NCBI GenBank assembly: GCA_016716085.1
Contig: JADJWY010000005.1
Coordinates: 620,001 to 684,000 of the forward strand
DNA: 64,000 bases
Direction: 5' to 3'
From: Hahellaceae bacterium
GTDB taxonomy: Bacteria; Pseudomonadota; Gammaproteobacteria; Pseudomonadales; Oleiphilaceae
A program made the translations under genes and the position numbers. Under the pieces are notes generated by a model. It searched no databases. It saw only the letters and a program-made list of their open reading frames with translations, and was not told the origin of the DNA. Of the stretch, positions 43,874 to 52,309 are shown piece after piece; within the stretch, counting starts at the first letter, position 1; each line of letters begins with the position of its first letter.

Positions 43874-44860
43874 TTATAAACTGTCTGACAAACTGATTAC
43901 AGATCGAACGAGCAAGAAGTTGTAAAAAAACCACCCAATTAACAGTGTTAATCCTTGCCAGCGACGAATCTCGCCGCTACCAAAGCGATGAAAGCCTGCC
44001 GCAAACAGCAAAAGAGTTGCGCATGCCATGGCGGGAAGGTCCCTTTGCAGAACGATGGTCTCCAGAGGAAGAGGGTGGATAACGCCTGCTAAGCCAATGA
44101 CGGCGAGGGTATTGAACAGATTTGAGCCCACCACGTTGCCCAGAGCCAGATCATGTTCGTTTTTACGGATGGCAGAAATAGAGGATGCGAGCTCCGGTAG
44201 CGAGGTGCCGATGGCAATAACGGTAAGTCCTATCACCAGATCTGAGATGCCCAGCATCTCTGCCAGTGATACGGCACCCCAGACTAACAGGCGCGAACTC
44301 AGTATCAGTAGCAGAATGCCGAGGAAGAGCCAGGTCAGTGAGGCTTGCAGAGATAACGAGGGTTCGGCCATGGCCTCAGTATCCAGGTCTCGGGCGAGGA
44401 TATCATGTCGTTGCCGTAAGGCCGACACAATCGTCCACCCCATAACGCCGGTGAAAACCAGCAGCAAGCTGACACCATCCCCTAAAGAGAGGGTCTTGTC
44501 CCAAAGCAGAAACAGTGTAAAAGCCGTCGCGATCAGCAAAATGGGAAATTCCCGTCGAATCAGGCGGGATTTGACGGTAATGGGCGTCAGGAGCGCGGTC
44601 AGGCCAATAATTAATCCAATGTTCGTAATATTTGAACCAATTGCATTACCGACGGCCACGCCAGGGTTTCCCTGAGACGCGGCAATGGCGGAGACGACCA
44701 GCTCAGGTGCTGAGGTGCCAAAACCGATAATCACCATGCCGATGATGAGCGCGGGAACGCCCAGATGTCGCGCAGTTGACGCCGCTCCGTCAACAAATTT
44801 GTCTGCGCTCCAGATCAGGAGAATTAAACCAGCCAACATGGCCAGCAGGGCAGTCAACAT
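43874..44860 (-). CDS. Calcium/sodium antiporter (CaCA family, YrbG-like)
   Basis: 328 aa from the ATG at 44860, which has AGGAG at good spacing; an ATG at 44884 lacks this. Ten or eleven membrane helices with the two inverted alpha repeats: GFGTSAPELVVSAIAASQGNPGVAVGNAIGSN-type (about 45-75) and AIGTSLPELASSISAI...GNVVGSN (about 210-245), the ion-binding Glu and Asn residues being intact. It exchanges calcium for sodium across the inner membrane. Confidence 0.92.
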   Translation of the reverse strand: MLTALLAMLAGLILLIWSADKFVDGAASTARHLGVPALIIGMVIIGFGTSAPELVVSAIAASQGNPGVAVGNAIGSNITNIGLIIGLTALLTPITVKSRLIRREFPILLIATAFTLFLLWDKTLSLGDGVSLLLVFTGVMGWTIVSALRQRHDILARDLDTEAMAEPSLSLQASLTWLFLGILLLILSSRLLVWGAVSLAEMLGISDLVIGLTVIAIGTSLPELASSISAIRKNEHDLALGNVVGSNLFNTLAVIGLAGVIHPLPLETIVLQRDLPAMACATLLLFAAGFHRFGSGEIRRWQGLTLLIGWFFYNFLLVRSVISLSDSL

Positions 44861-44937
44861 GGAGGCTCCTGTCGTAAAAGGCATCAGATCAGCCTAACAG
44901 AAGGCAGGCAGTTTTCTCAAACGAGGGCTTTAGGGTG

Positions 44938-45477
44938 TCAGGGTTGGCCGAGTAAAGCCTGTTTCAATGCCTCATCGAAGGGCTGAGTTCCGAGCCAGAT
45001 TGCGAAGTAGCCTTCAGCCAGGCGAGGGTCTTTCAGGTGTCCCAGCAGTTTGTTGTTCAAAAATAACCGAAGCCCGTCGTCAGGCGTGAAATAGAGGGCA
45101 TAGGTATCGCCAGCCTTCGCATCGAGATAGGCGCGATGGAAGGCTTCCAGTGCAGCACTATCTTGAAATCCCTGTCTCAGCAACAGCGTGCGTGCACTCT
45201 CTCTGAAGGCATTAGCAGGTATCTCCCGTTCATAGTTGAATTCCATGTAGCGGACTTCAGAGAGATAGAGGTCCCACGGCCGATTGCAGTCGGGGCGATA
45301 GAGAGATCCATAGCCGACGTCCAGAAAGCCCCAGGCTTCGAGAAGACCCGTTCCACACAGTGTGAGCGTTGCTTTCAGGTCGGCGGGCAGGCGGCTGTCA
45401 TTATTCGCGCTCGCGAGACCCGGCGAGGTCAGAGCGAGCAGGCAGGCGACAATGAGAAGCGGGTTACGAAGCCCCAT
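44938..45477 (-). CDS. Chalcone-isomerase-like exported protein
   Basis: 179 aa from the ATG at 45477. Signal peptide (ends near SPGLASA). The core (LTLCGTGLLEAWGFLDVGYGSLY..., AFRESARTLL, GDTYALYFTPDDGLRLFLNNKLLG) fits the bacterial chalcone-isomerase-like family; relatives with this fold bind fatty acids. It follows the NTF2-like gene at once and is divergent from the lipid operon, whose products also act on fatty acids. Confidence 0.78.
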   Translation of the reverse strand: MGLRNPLLIVACLLALTSPGLASANNDSRLPADLKATLTLCGTGLLEAWGFLDVGYGSLYRPDCNRPWDLYLSEVRYMEFNYEREIPANAFRESARTLLLRQGFQDSAALEAFHRAYLDAKAGDTYALYFTPDDGLRLFLNNKLLGHLKDPRLAEGYFAIWLGTQPFDEALKQALLGQP

Positions 45478-45478
45478 A

Positions 45479-46039
45479 CTAGTCTCCCAGGCCTGAACGT
45501 ATGTGGTTGATGACTCCGCCCACCAGGGGAAGATGTCCGTAAAAGCCCTGGACGCCATCCCAGTAGTCTTGATGCAGAATGACTTTTCCGTCTTCATTGA
45601 ATCGCAGATGGGTGACGCCCAGGGTTGTGATGTCCAGGTCGCGCCAGAGCACGGAAAAGCGAGTTCGCATCGACCAGCGCAGCCAGACATCCTGACCTTT
45701 TTGACTGTAATCGAGGGGTGTAACTTCAGTGGTGGCAGTGCTGGCCATGCGCGTAAAGTAGGCTCGGATTTGCTCACGTCGGGTGAAGGTGTGAAAGGTG
45801 TCGTTGAAGTAGAGGGTCTCGGCGTACACCGGTTCAAAGTTCGCCTCGATGTTGGCGGCATCCAGATTGCGGAACAGTGCAATAAAAGGTTGCAGCTGTC
45901 GGGCGTTTGTTACCGCTTCAAACGTTCCACCCGGAGCGAGTTCCAGGTAGGTCGGATCCGGCTGAATCTGTACCTGGCGTGAACATGCGCTTAGCGGAAT
46001 GAGAAGCAGAAAAAGCAGCGAGCGTAGATGTTGGGCCAT
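45479..46039 (-). CDS. NTF2/SnoaL-like lipoprotein
   Basis: 186 aa from the ATG at 46039. Signal with lipobox LSAC (about residues 16-19) suggests a lipoprotein. The mature domain (FIALFRNLDAANIEANFEPVYAETLYFNDTFHTF..REQIRAYF) has the NTF2-like cone fold pattern. Its role is unknown; proteins of this type accompany cyclopropane synthase and FAD-oxidoreductase genes in other gammaproteobacteria. Divergent from the lipid operon across a 160-base region with repeated half-sites. Confidence 0.78.
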   Translation of the reverse strand: MAQHLRSLLFLLLIPLSACSRQVQIQPDPTYLELAPGGTFEAVTNARQLQPFIALFRNLDAANIEANFEPVYAETLYFNDTFHTFTRREQIRAYFTRMASTATTEVTPLDYSQKGQDVWLRWSMRTRFSVLWRDLDITTLGVTHLRFNEDGKVILHQDYWDGVQGFYGHLPLVGGVINHIRSGLGD

Positions 46040-46087
46040 GAGGACGTCCAAAGCAATGTAAGTCAGCGCAACGGTACCGTAAGGCAA

Positions 46088-46136
46088 GTGAAAAGCGCGT
46101 GAATGAATGGGTGAGCATTCTTCACACTTTCTTCAC
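46088..46136. promoter_or_regulatory. Mirror-symmetric operator array in divergent promoter
   Basis: GTGAA occurs at 46088 and 46099 and its complement TTCAC at 46121 and 46132. Each pair is spaced 11 bases start to start (6-base gap), about one helical turn, and the two pairs mirror one another around 46112. OmpR-family regulators usually bind such direct repeats. The right pair would overlap the -35 position if TAGACT (46147-46152) is the -10 of the lipid operon. The regulator encoded at 53573-54265 is the candidate binder. Confidence 0.5.
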
Positions 46137-46199
46137 GCGAGGCATTCTAGACTTCGAAAAACTCAGCGTTTAATCCCTTGGAATAAGAGGCAAACCGGC

Positions 46200-47195
46200 G
46201 TGACGACCAATCACTTTACTCACCAGCGCCCCCCGCAGGATAGCAGCAAGGGTGGCCATTATTGGCCGCGCAAGGTGCTGGGTTTGCTTGATAATCAGGT
46301 TCAGGGGATGGGTGTAGACACTGACCGCTACTCGGTAGATTGGGTCCGGGTATGGCCCTTTCTGCTATTGCACGTTGCCTGTTTAGGCGCGTTCTGGACA
46401 GGCGTTTCCCCTGTGGCGCTGGTCGTAGCCCTACTGACCTATGGGGTGAGAATGTTTGCGATCACGGCCTTCTATCACCGTTATTTCTCACACAAGGCCT
46501 TTTCAACGGGGCGCACGATGCAGTTCATCATGGCGGTGCTTGGGGCGGCGGCAACGCAGCGGGGCCCGCTTTGGTGGGCAGCACATCATCGGCATCATCA
46601 TCGGACCTCCGACACGGACGCTGATTTGCATGCGCCCCGGCATGGCTTCTGGTACAGCCACTGTGGATGGTTTCTGGGCGGGCGTGGATACGAAGCGCCC
46701 GCGCACCTGATCAAGGATTTTGCACGCTTCCCCGAACTGAGGTGGCTGGATCGTTTCGACCTGGTGGTTCCGCTTGTGTTTGCGGTGCTAATGTTTGCCT
46801 TGGGTGAACTGATTGCAGCGGTGAGGCCGGAGTGGGGTACGAATGGCTGGCAGATGCTGATCTGGGGTTATTTTATTTCCACCGTTCTGCTGATTCACGC
46901 GACGCTTTGCATTAACTCGCTGGCGCATCGCTTCGGTCGCCGTCGCTACGCGACCCGTGATGAATCCCGCAACAACGCGCTGCTGGCTCTGCTGACGCTC
47001 GGGGAGGGATGGCACAACAATCATCACCATTACGCAGGTAGTGCCCGGCAAGGCTTTTTCTGGTGGGAAATCGACATCAGTTACTACCTTTTAAAGGCCA
47101 TGAGTTGGGTGGGACTGGTGTGGGATCTGAAGCCCGTGCCTGAGGCTAAACTGAACGCCCATCGCCTTAACGTAAGCGCTGGAGGCTCGCTGTGA
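46200..47195 (+). CDS. Membrane fatty acid (acyl-CoA/phospholipid) desaturase
   Basis: 331 aa from the GTG at 46200; an ATG at 46107 lies within the operator region and is less likely. Four membrane helices and the three His boxes: HRYFSH, HHRHHH and HNNHHH (the last near residue 280). Delta-9-type desaturase family, inserting a cis double bond into acyl chains with oxygen. First gene of the lipid operon; its stop overlaps the next start (GTGA). Confidence 0.9.
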   Translation: MTTNHFTHQRPPQDSSKGGHYWPRKVLGLLDNQVQGMGVDTDRYSVDWVRVWPFLLLHVACLGAFWTGVSPVALVVALLTYGVRMFAITAFYHRYFSHKAFSTGRTMQFIMAVLGAAATQRGPLWWAAHHRHHHRTSDTDADLHAPRHGFWYSHCGWFLGGRGYEAPAHLIKDFARFPELRWLDRFDLVVPLVFAVLMFALGELIAAVRPEWGTNGWQMLIWGYFISTVLLIHATLCINSLAHRFGRRRYATRDESRNNALLALLTLGEGWHNNHHHYAGSARQGFFWWEIDISYYLLKAMSWVGLVWDLKPVPEAKLNAHRLNVSAGGSL

Positions 47196-48451
47196 AGATC
47201 GCAATCATTGGGGCCGGGGTGTCGGGCCTGACAACTGCCTATTATCTGAATCGGCACCATGACGTCACGGTGTTTGAAGCCAACGACTATGCGGGAGGGC
47301 ACACGGACACCCATATGGTCCCGATCGACGGGCAGGTGCTGGCGGTTGATTCGGGCTTCATCGTGTTTAACGAACACAATTACCCGAATTTCACACACAT
47401 GCTGGAGCAGCTGGGCGTGGCATGGCAAGACACGGATATGAGCTTCAGCGCGGTGAACGAGCGGAGCGGGTTGGAATATGGAGCGGCAACTTTACGTCGT
47501 TTGTTTGCGCAGCGTCGTAACCTGCTGAGTCCTACCTTTTATCGTATGCTCTGGGATATCCGGCGTTTCTATACCGATGCACCCGCCTTGCTTGAGACGA
47601 CGAACGACCGCCTGACGCTGGGCGAGTATCTTGAGCAAAATGCCTACTCACAAACCTTTATCGAAGACCATATTTTACCGATGGCCTGCGCACTGTGGTC
47701 AGGCTCAGTGACGACGATTCTGCAGTTCCCGGCCCGTTATTTTGTTGCGTTCATGGCCAATCACCGCATGTTGCAGGTCAATGACCGCCCACAGTGGCGG
47801 GTGGTCAAAGGGGGATCCAATCAATACGTGCAGGCGATTCAGAAGGTTCTGGGTGAACACTTGCGTTTAGGGGCGCCCGTTACACAGGTCACGCGAGTCA
47901 GGGGAGGCGTTCAGATCGAGAGCCTCCGCTACGGCGTTGAATCGTTCGATACCGTGGTGTTTGCGTGTCACAGTGATCAGGCACTGACTCTGCTGAACGA
48001 TCCGAGCGAGGCCGAAACGGCGATCCTGGGGAGCATTCCCTACCAGGAAAACCGTGCAACGCTGCACACCGATATCCGCCATTTACCGCGTCATCGCGAT
48101 GCCTGGTCGAGTTGGAACGCCCGGATTCCCGTGGCCGGTGCTGAACGCTGCACCGTCAGTTACTGGATGAACCTTTTGCAGAGTCTGCCGGTGAAAACAC
48201 CGCTGATAGTCACGCTGAACGGGGACGATACGATTGATCCGTCAACGGTATTGGCGACGCGAACCTATCACCATCCGGTCTATACCGCACAAACGTTGGT
48301 GGCTCAGGGACGTCGCGGTGAGATCAATGGTGCCCGCAATACATGGTTTTGCGGTGCTTATTGGGGTTGGGGCTTCCATGAAGACGGGGTGAAGAGCGCG
48401 CTCGATGTGGTGCAGGGAATCGAGGCGGGAGCGCGTGATGTGGCAGCGTGA
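47192..48451 (+). CDS. FAD-dependent oxidoreductase (amine-oxidase fold)
   Basis: 419 aa, GTG start with GGAGG upstream. The N-terminal dinucleotide fold IAIIGAGVSGLTTAYYL (2-18) followed by VFEANDYAGGHTDT binds FAD. The family accompanies DUF1365 and cyclopropane synthase genes in many proteobacteria and is thought to act on (modified) fatty acids; the exact reaction is not known. Overlaps the desaturase gene by 4 bases and the next gene by 14. Confidence 0.88.
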   Translation: MKIAIIGAGVSGLTTAYYLNRHHDVTVFEANDYAGGHTDTHMVPIDGQVLAVDSGFIVFNEHNYPNFTHMLEQLGVAWQDTDMSFSAVNERSGLEYGAATLRRLFAQRRNLLSPTFYRMLWDIRRFYTDAPALLETTNDRLTLGEYLEQNAYSQTFIEDHILPMACALWSGSVTTILQFPARYFVAFMANHRMLQVNDRPQWRVVKGGSNQYVQAIQKVLGEHLRLGAPVTQVTRVRGGVQIESLRYGVESFDTVVFACHSDQALTLLNDPSEAETAILGSIPYQENRATLHTDIRHLPRHRDAWSSWNARIPVAGAERCTVSYWMNLLQSLPVKTPLIVTLNGDDTIDPSTVLATRTYHHPVYTAQTLVAQGRRGEINGARNTWFCGAYWGWGFHEDGVKSALDVVQGIEAGARDVAA

Positions 48452-49232
48452 AGAGTCCGGTTTGAAGCACAGTGCCATCGCACAGGGCGTAGTGCGTCAT
48501 CGTCGTTACCAACCACGAGCCCACGCGTTTCGCTATCAGGTGTACATGACGTTGCTGGATCTCGACGAAATTGGGCAGTTGGATAAGCTTCCACTCTGGT
48601 CGTCCAAGGGCTTCAACCTGGTGCAATATCGTCGGCAGGATTTCCTGCGCCCGGAGATAGCCGACCTCAGGCAGGCCGTCGGGCAGGTCCTGCAGGAAGC
48701 GGGCTGTTACGAACACCCGGCACGGGTGCAGGTTCTGACCAATCTGCGCAATTGGGGGCTGTCGTTCAATCCGGTGACCTTTTATCTGTGCCTGGATGCC
48801 CAGAATCAGCCGTTCGCCATTCTGTCTGAAATCAACAATACCCCCTGGGATGAGCGGCACACCTATGTGCATATCATTGCAGCCGAGGCTCGTGACAAGG
48901 GTGACTGGCTATTCCGGTTCGACAAAACCTTTCATGTGTCGCCCTTCATGCCCATGGACATTGACTATACCTGGCGTTTCCGGCTGCGAGGGGATCGAAT
49001 CTGGATTCATATGCAATTGGATCGGGGCGGTGAGCGCCAATTCGACGCCAGTTTAAGTTTGCGTAAGCGGGCCTTCACTCCCGCGCTGGCACGCGCCATT
49101 CCTCTGCGCTACCCGCTGATGACCTTGAAAGTGGTGGCCTCGATTTACTGGCAGGCCCTGCGTCTGTGGCTGAAGCGTATTCCTTTTCACACCCACCCTG
49201 AACGAGGTGAAGTATGTTCGTCGCCCAAATAA
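48438..49232 (+). CDS. DUF1365 family protein
   Basis: 264 aa from the ATG at 48438 (GGGAG at 6 bases). The body (GVVRHRRYQPRAHAFRYQVYMTLLDLDE, LSFNPVTFYLC, FHVSPFMPMD) is typical of DUF1365, a family almost always found between FAD oxidoreductase and cyclopropane synthase genes. No catalytic function is established. Overlaps neighbours on both sides (14 and 19 bases). Confidence 0.88.
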   Translation: MWQREESGLKHSAIAQGVVRHRRYQPRAHAFRYQVYMTLLDLDEIGQLDKLPLWSSKGFNLVQYRRQDFLRPEIADLRQAVGQVLQEAGCYEHPARVQVLTNLRNWGLSFNPVTFYLCLDAQNQPFAILSEINNTPWDERHTYVHIIAAEARDKGDWLFRFDKTFHVSPFMPMDIDYTWRFRLRGDRIWIHMQLDRGGERQFDASLSLRKRAFTPALARAIPLRYPLMTLKVVASIYWQALRLWLKRIPFHTHPERGEVCSSPK

Positions 49233-50488
49233 CCGATCAATTGTCCCGCCAGGGATGGTTGCCCCAAACACTGGCCAGGAAAGTCTTTCTCAAACTGTGT
49301 GCCTCTATGGAGCATGGCATGTTGGGCATCGAGGATGGCTTTGAGCGTTACCATTTTGGCATGCCCGAAGTGTGCGGAGCCCGGCCGGTTGATCCCCTGC
49401 ATCGCGTGGTCATTCGGGTCAACTCGCCTGAATTTTATGTGCGTGTGGTGACTGGGGGGGCGAATGGTGCTGCAGAGGCCTACATGGACGGTCTCTGGGA
49501 CACGGATGACCTGGTGAAGCTGGTCAGAGTGATGCTGCTCAACCGGGCCCAGCTGGATGCCATGGAAGGGGGAGTGGCAACGCTGCTGGGTAAGGTCAGT
49601 CAGATCTGGCATGCCTTTAATCGCAATACTCAGGAAGGCTCACGCCGCAACATAGCGGCCCACTACGATCTTGGGAATACCTTCTTTAGCCTGTTTCTGG
49701 ACGAACGCCTGATGTATTCAGCCGGCATCTATCCGACCGGGAACGAATCATTGAGTGAAGCCTCCACGCTCAAGCTGGATCGCATCTGTCGCAAACTGGA
49801 TCTCAAGCCGCAGGACCATTTGCTGGAAATCGGGACCGGGTGGGGGGGAATGGCGATCTACGCAGCGCAGCATTACGGCTGTCGGGTGACAACCACGACC
49901 ATTTCCAAAGAGCAGTATGCAGAAGCCAAAGCACGGATCGAAGCGGCAGGGCTGCAGGATCGCATCACCCTCTTGCTGGAGGATTACCGCGACTTACAGG
50001 GCCAGTATGACAAAGTGGTCTCGATTGAAATGGTGGAGGCGGTCGGACACCAGTACCTCGACACCTACTTCAAGTGCATCAGTGAGCGCCTCACGCCTGA
50101 CGGACTCGCAGTACTCCAGGCCATTACCATTGATGACCAGCGTTACGAAGCCGCACTGCGGGAAGTCGACTTTATTAAGCGCTACATCTTTCCGGGCAGC
50201 TTCATCCCGTGTGTAACCGTGCTGGCCCAGTCCGCGGCAAAACAAGATCTGAGGCTCTTTAATCTGGAGGACATTGGACACAGCTACGCCCTGACACTAC
50301 GGGACTGGCGAGCCGGCTTTATGGCGAAGCTGGACGCCGTGCGTGCGCAGGGCTTTGACGAGCGATTCATCCGTATGTGGGAGTTCTACCTGTGTTACTG
50401 CGAAGGTGGATTCCGTGAACGGGCAATCGCTAACGTGCAGCTGATATTGACCAAATCCGGCTGCCGTCGGGATGCCTGGTTACCCTGA
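49214..50488 (+). CDS. cfa: Cyclopropane-fatty-acyl-phospholipid synthase
   Basis: 424 aa. An N-terminal lipid-binding region (about 1-120) is followed by an SAM methyltransferase domain: AAHYDLGN (about 150), LLEIGTGWGGMAIYAA (about 205-220), SIEMVEAVGH (about 270). It adds a methylene group from S-adenosylmethionine across cis double bonds of membrane lipids. Substrate double bonds could come from the desaturase of the same operon. Relatives may instead methylate the chain, so the product could also be a methylated acyl chain. Confidence 0.9.
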   Translation: MFVAQITDQLSRQGWLPQTLARKVFLKLCASMEHGMLGIEDGFERYHFGMPEVCGARPVDPLHRVVIRVNSPEFYVRVVTGGANGAAEAYMDGLWDTDDLVKLVRVMLLNRAQLDAMEGGVATLLGKVSQIWHAFNRNTQEGSRRNIAAHYDLGNTFFSLFLDERLMYSAGIYPTGNESLSEASTLKLDRICRKLDLKPQDHLLEIGTGWGGMAIYAAQHYGCRVTTTTISKEQYAEAKARIEAAGLQDRITLLLEDYRDLQGQYDKVVSIEMVEAVGHQYLDTYFKCISERLTPDGLAVLQAITIDDQRYEAALREVDFIKRYIFPGSFIPCVTVLAQSAAKQDLRLFNLEDIGHSYALTLRDWRAGFMAKLDAVRAQGFDERFIRMWEFYLCYCEGGFRERAIANVQLILTKSGCRRDAWLP

Positions 50489-50495
50489 GGCGCTT

Positions 50496-51269
50496 ATGAA
50501 TACGATGATGCTCTGGCTACCCCTGCTGCTTTTGGTGCCTGTGTTCCTGCTGGGCTGGTGGCGTCAGCAGCAGTCGCGCAATGCTGGCTGGGTCGATGTG
50601 TTGTGGGCTGCCTGCACCGGGCTGACCGGTGTGGCCATGGCCGCCACCGGGGCAGGCGACCCTTGGCTGAGAGTGCTGGTTGCGGCGATTTACGCGGTCT
50701 GGTTTGGACGCTTGAGCTGGCATCTGTGGCGGAGAATCGCAGGGCATCCGGAAGAAGGCCGCTATGTTCACATGCGGGCCTGGGCCGGTGAGCGATCTGG
50801 TCGGGTATTTCTGGTGTTCTATCTGATGCAGGCCAGCTGGGTGTGGCTATTTGCCCTGCCCGCATGGGTTGTCAGTCAGGGGCAACTACCTGCACCCCTT
50901 CTGATGGTGCTGGGTGTCGTCATTGTGATAATGGCCTGGGTGGGCGAAACACTTGCCGATCATCAACTGGCTAGGTTTCGCGCGACACCCGGTCACCGCG
51001 GCAAAACCTGCCGTGAAGGACTCTGGCGTTATTCACGCCACCCGAATTACTTTTTTGAATGGTTGCACTGGTTTGCCTATCCCTTACTGGGCGCATCGGC
51101 ACCCGGCGGCGAATGGCTCTGGCTTGCGCCGGCAATGGTATTCGTTTTTCTATATTTCGTGACCGGTATTCCGTTCACCGAGCAACAAGCGTTAAGAACC
51201 CGCGGCGAGGACTATCGCCGCTATCAACAAACCACCTCACTGTTTATACCCTGGAGACCAAAACCATGA
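50496..51269 (+). CDS. DUF1295 membrane protein (steroid 5-alpha reductase-like)
   Basis: 257 aa from the ATG at 50496 (GAGG upstream). Six or so membrane helices; the C-terminal pattern CREGLWRYSRHPNYFFEWLHWFAYPLLG matches DUF1295/steroid reductase-like proteins, which often reduce double bonds or methylate at membrane lipids. It begins 7 bases after cfa and overlaps the next gene by 4 bases (ATGA). Substrate unknown; a lipid intermediate of this operon is likely. Confidence 0.86.
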   Translation: MNTMMLWLPLLLLVPVFLLGWWRQQQSRNAGWVDVLWAACTGLTGVAMAATGAGDPWLRVLVAAIYAVWFGRLSWHLWRRIAGHPEEGRYVHMRAWAGERSGRVFLVFYLMQASWVWLFALPAWVVSQGQLPAPLLMVLGVVIVIMAWVGETLADHQLARFRATPGHRGKTCREGLWRYSRHPNYFFEWLHWFAYPLLGASAPGGEWLWLAPAMVFVFLYFVTGIPFTEQQALRTRGEDYRRYQQTTSLFIPWRPKP

Positions 51270-52309
51270 ACATGATCCAATGGGCTGAGAAAGGCTGGGT
51301 GCCGGATGCCTTGATCCGCGTCGGTATTCGCCGCCTGTGTGGCGAGCGATTACGGGATGAAAAGAACCTGTTGGCCCAGGGTGGGCTTGCCTTTCGGAAT
51401 TCCCGTCTGGCAGGGCTGCGGAGCAGCCCCATCGCGGTAGAAACCCAGGCCGCGAATGAACAGCATTACGAGGTGCCCACGGCCTTTTATCAGAAGGTCC
51501 TGGGTAAGCATCTCAAATACAGCGCCTGTTGGTGGGACGATACAACACGCACCCTCGATGAGGCAGAAGCGAAAATGCTGGCGCTCTATGCCGAAAGGGC
51601 GGAACTTAAAGATGGACAGCGAGTGCTGGATCTGGGCTGTGGCTGGGGATCGGTGAGCTTATGGTTGGCCGAACGTTATCCGGGCATGTCGATCACCGCC
51701 GTGTCCAACTCGGCCACTCAGCGTGAATACATTGAAGCGCAGGCCCTGGCGAAAGGGTTGAGTAACCTGACCGTCATCACCTGTGATGTGAACAGACTCA
51801 CCTTCGATATACCCTTCGATCGCATCATCTCTGTCGAAATGCTGGAGCATGTGCGCAATTACGATGCATTGTTCGGGCGACTTCGCCAGTGGCTCAAGGA
51901 TGACGGAAAATTTTTCGTTCACATTTTTTGTCATCGTGAACTCGTCTACCCTTTTGAGACAGAGGGTGAACACAACTGGATGGGGCGCTACTTCTTCACG
52001 GGAGGACTCATGCCGTCGATCGATACTTTCGAGTCGGTACAGGACCACTTGCAGGTCGTGAGAAAATGGGAGGTCAACGGAACCCATTATGCGCGCACGG
52101 CCGAAGCCTGGTTGCAAAACATGGATCGGGAAATCGCACCGCTCAAGACCCTGTTTGAAGCCACGTATGGCGTAGCGGATGCTGAGCGCTGGTTACAACG
52201 CTGGCGGATGTTTTTCATGGCTTGTGCTGAGTTGTTCGGATATCAGGGCGGCAACGAGTGGCTGGTGTGTCATTACCTCCTCAGCAAAGAGGCTCAGGCA
52301 GCGACATGA
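51266..52309 (+). CDS. Second Cfa-like SAM-dependent methyltransferase
   Basis: 347 aa. The methyltransferase core is clear: NEQHYEVP (about 70), LKYSACWW, RVLDLGCGWGSVSLWLA (about 120-136), ISVEMLEHVRNY (about 190). It lacks the long N-terminal region of true Cfa and resembles small Cfa-like and plant coclaurine N-methyltransferase-like enzymes. It may methylate an unsaturated or modified fatty acid. It is coupled by ATGA overlaps both to the DUF1295 gene and to the sensor kinase gene. Confidence 0.86.
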   Translation: MNMIQWAEKGWVPDALIRVGIRRLCGERLRDEKNLLAQGGLAFRNSRLAGLRSSPIAVETQAANEQHYEVPTAFYQKVLGKHLKYSACWWDDTTRTLDEAEAKMLALYAERAELKDGQRVLDLGCGWGSVSLWLAERYPGMSITAVSNSATQREYIEAQALAKGLSNLTVITCDVNRLTFDIPFDRIISVEMLEHVRNYDALFGRLRQWLKDDGKFFVHIFCHRELVYPFETEGEHNWMGRYFFTGGLMPSIDTFESVQDHLQVVRKWEVNGTHYARTAEAWLQNMDREIAPLKTLFEATYGVADAERWLQRWRMFFMACAELFGYQGGNEWLVCHYLLSKEAQAAT

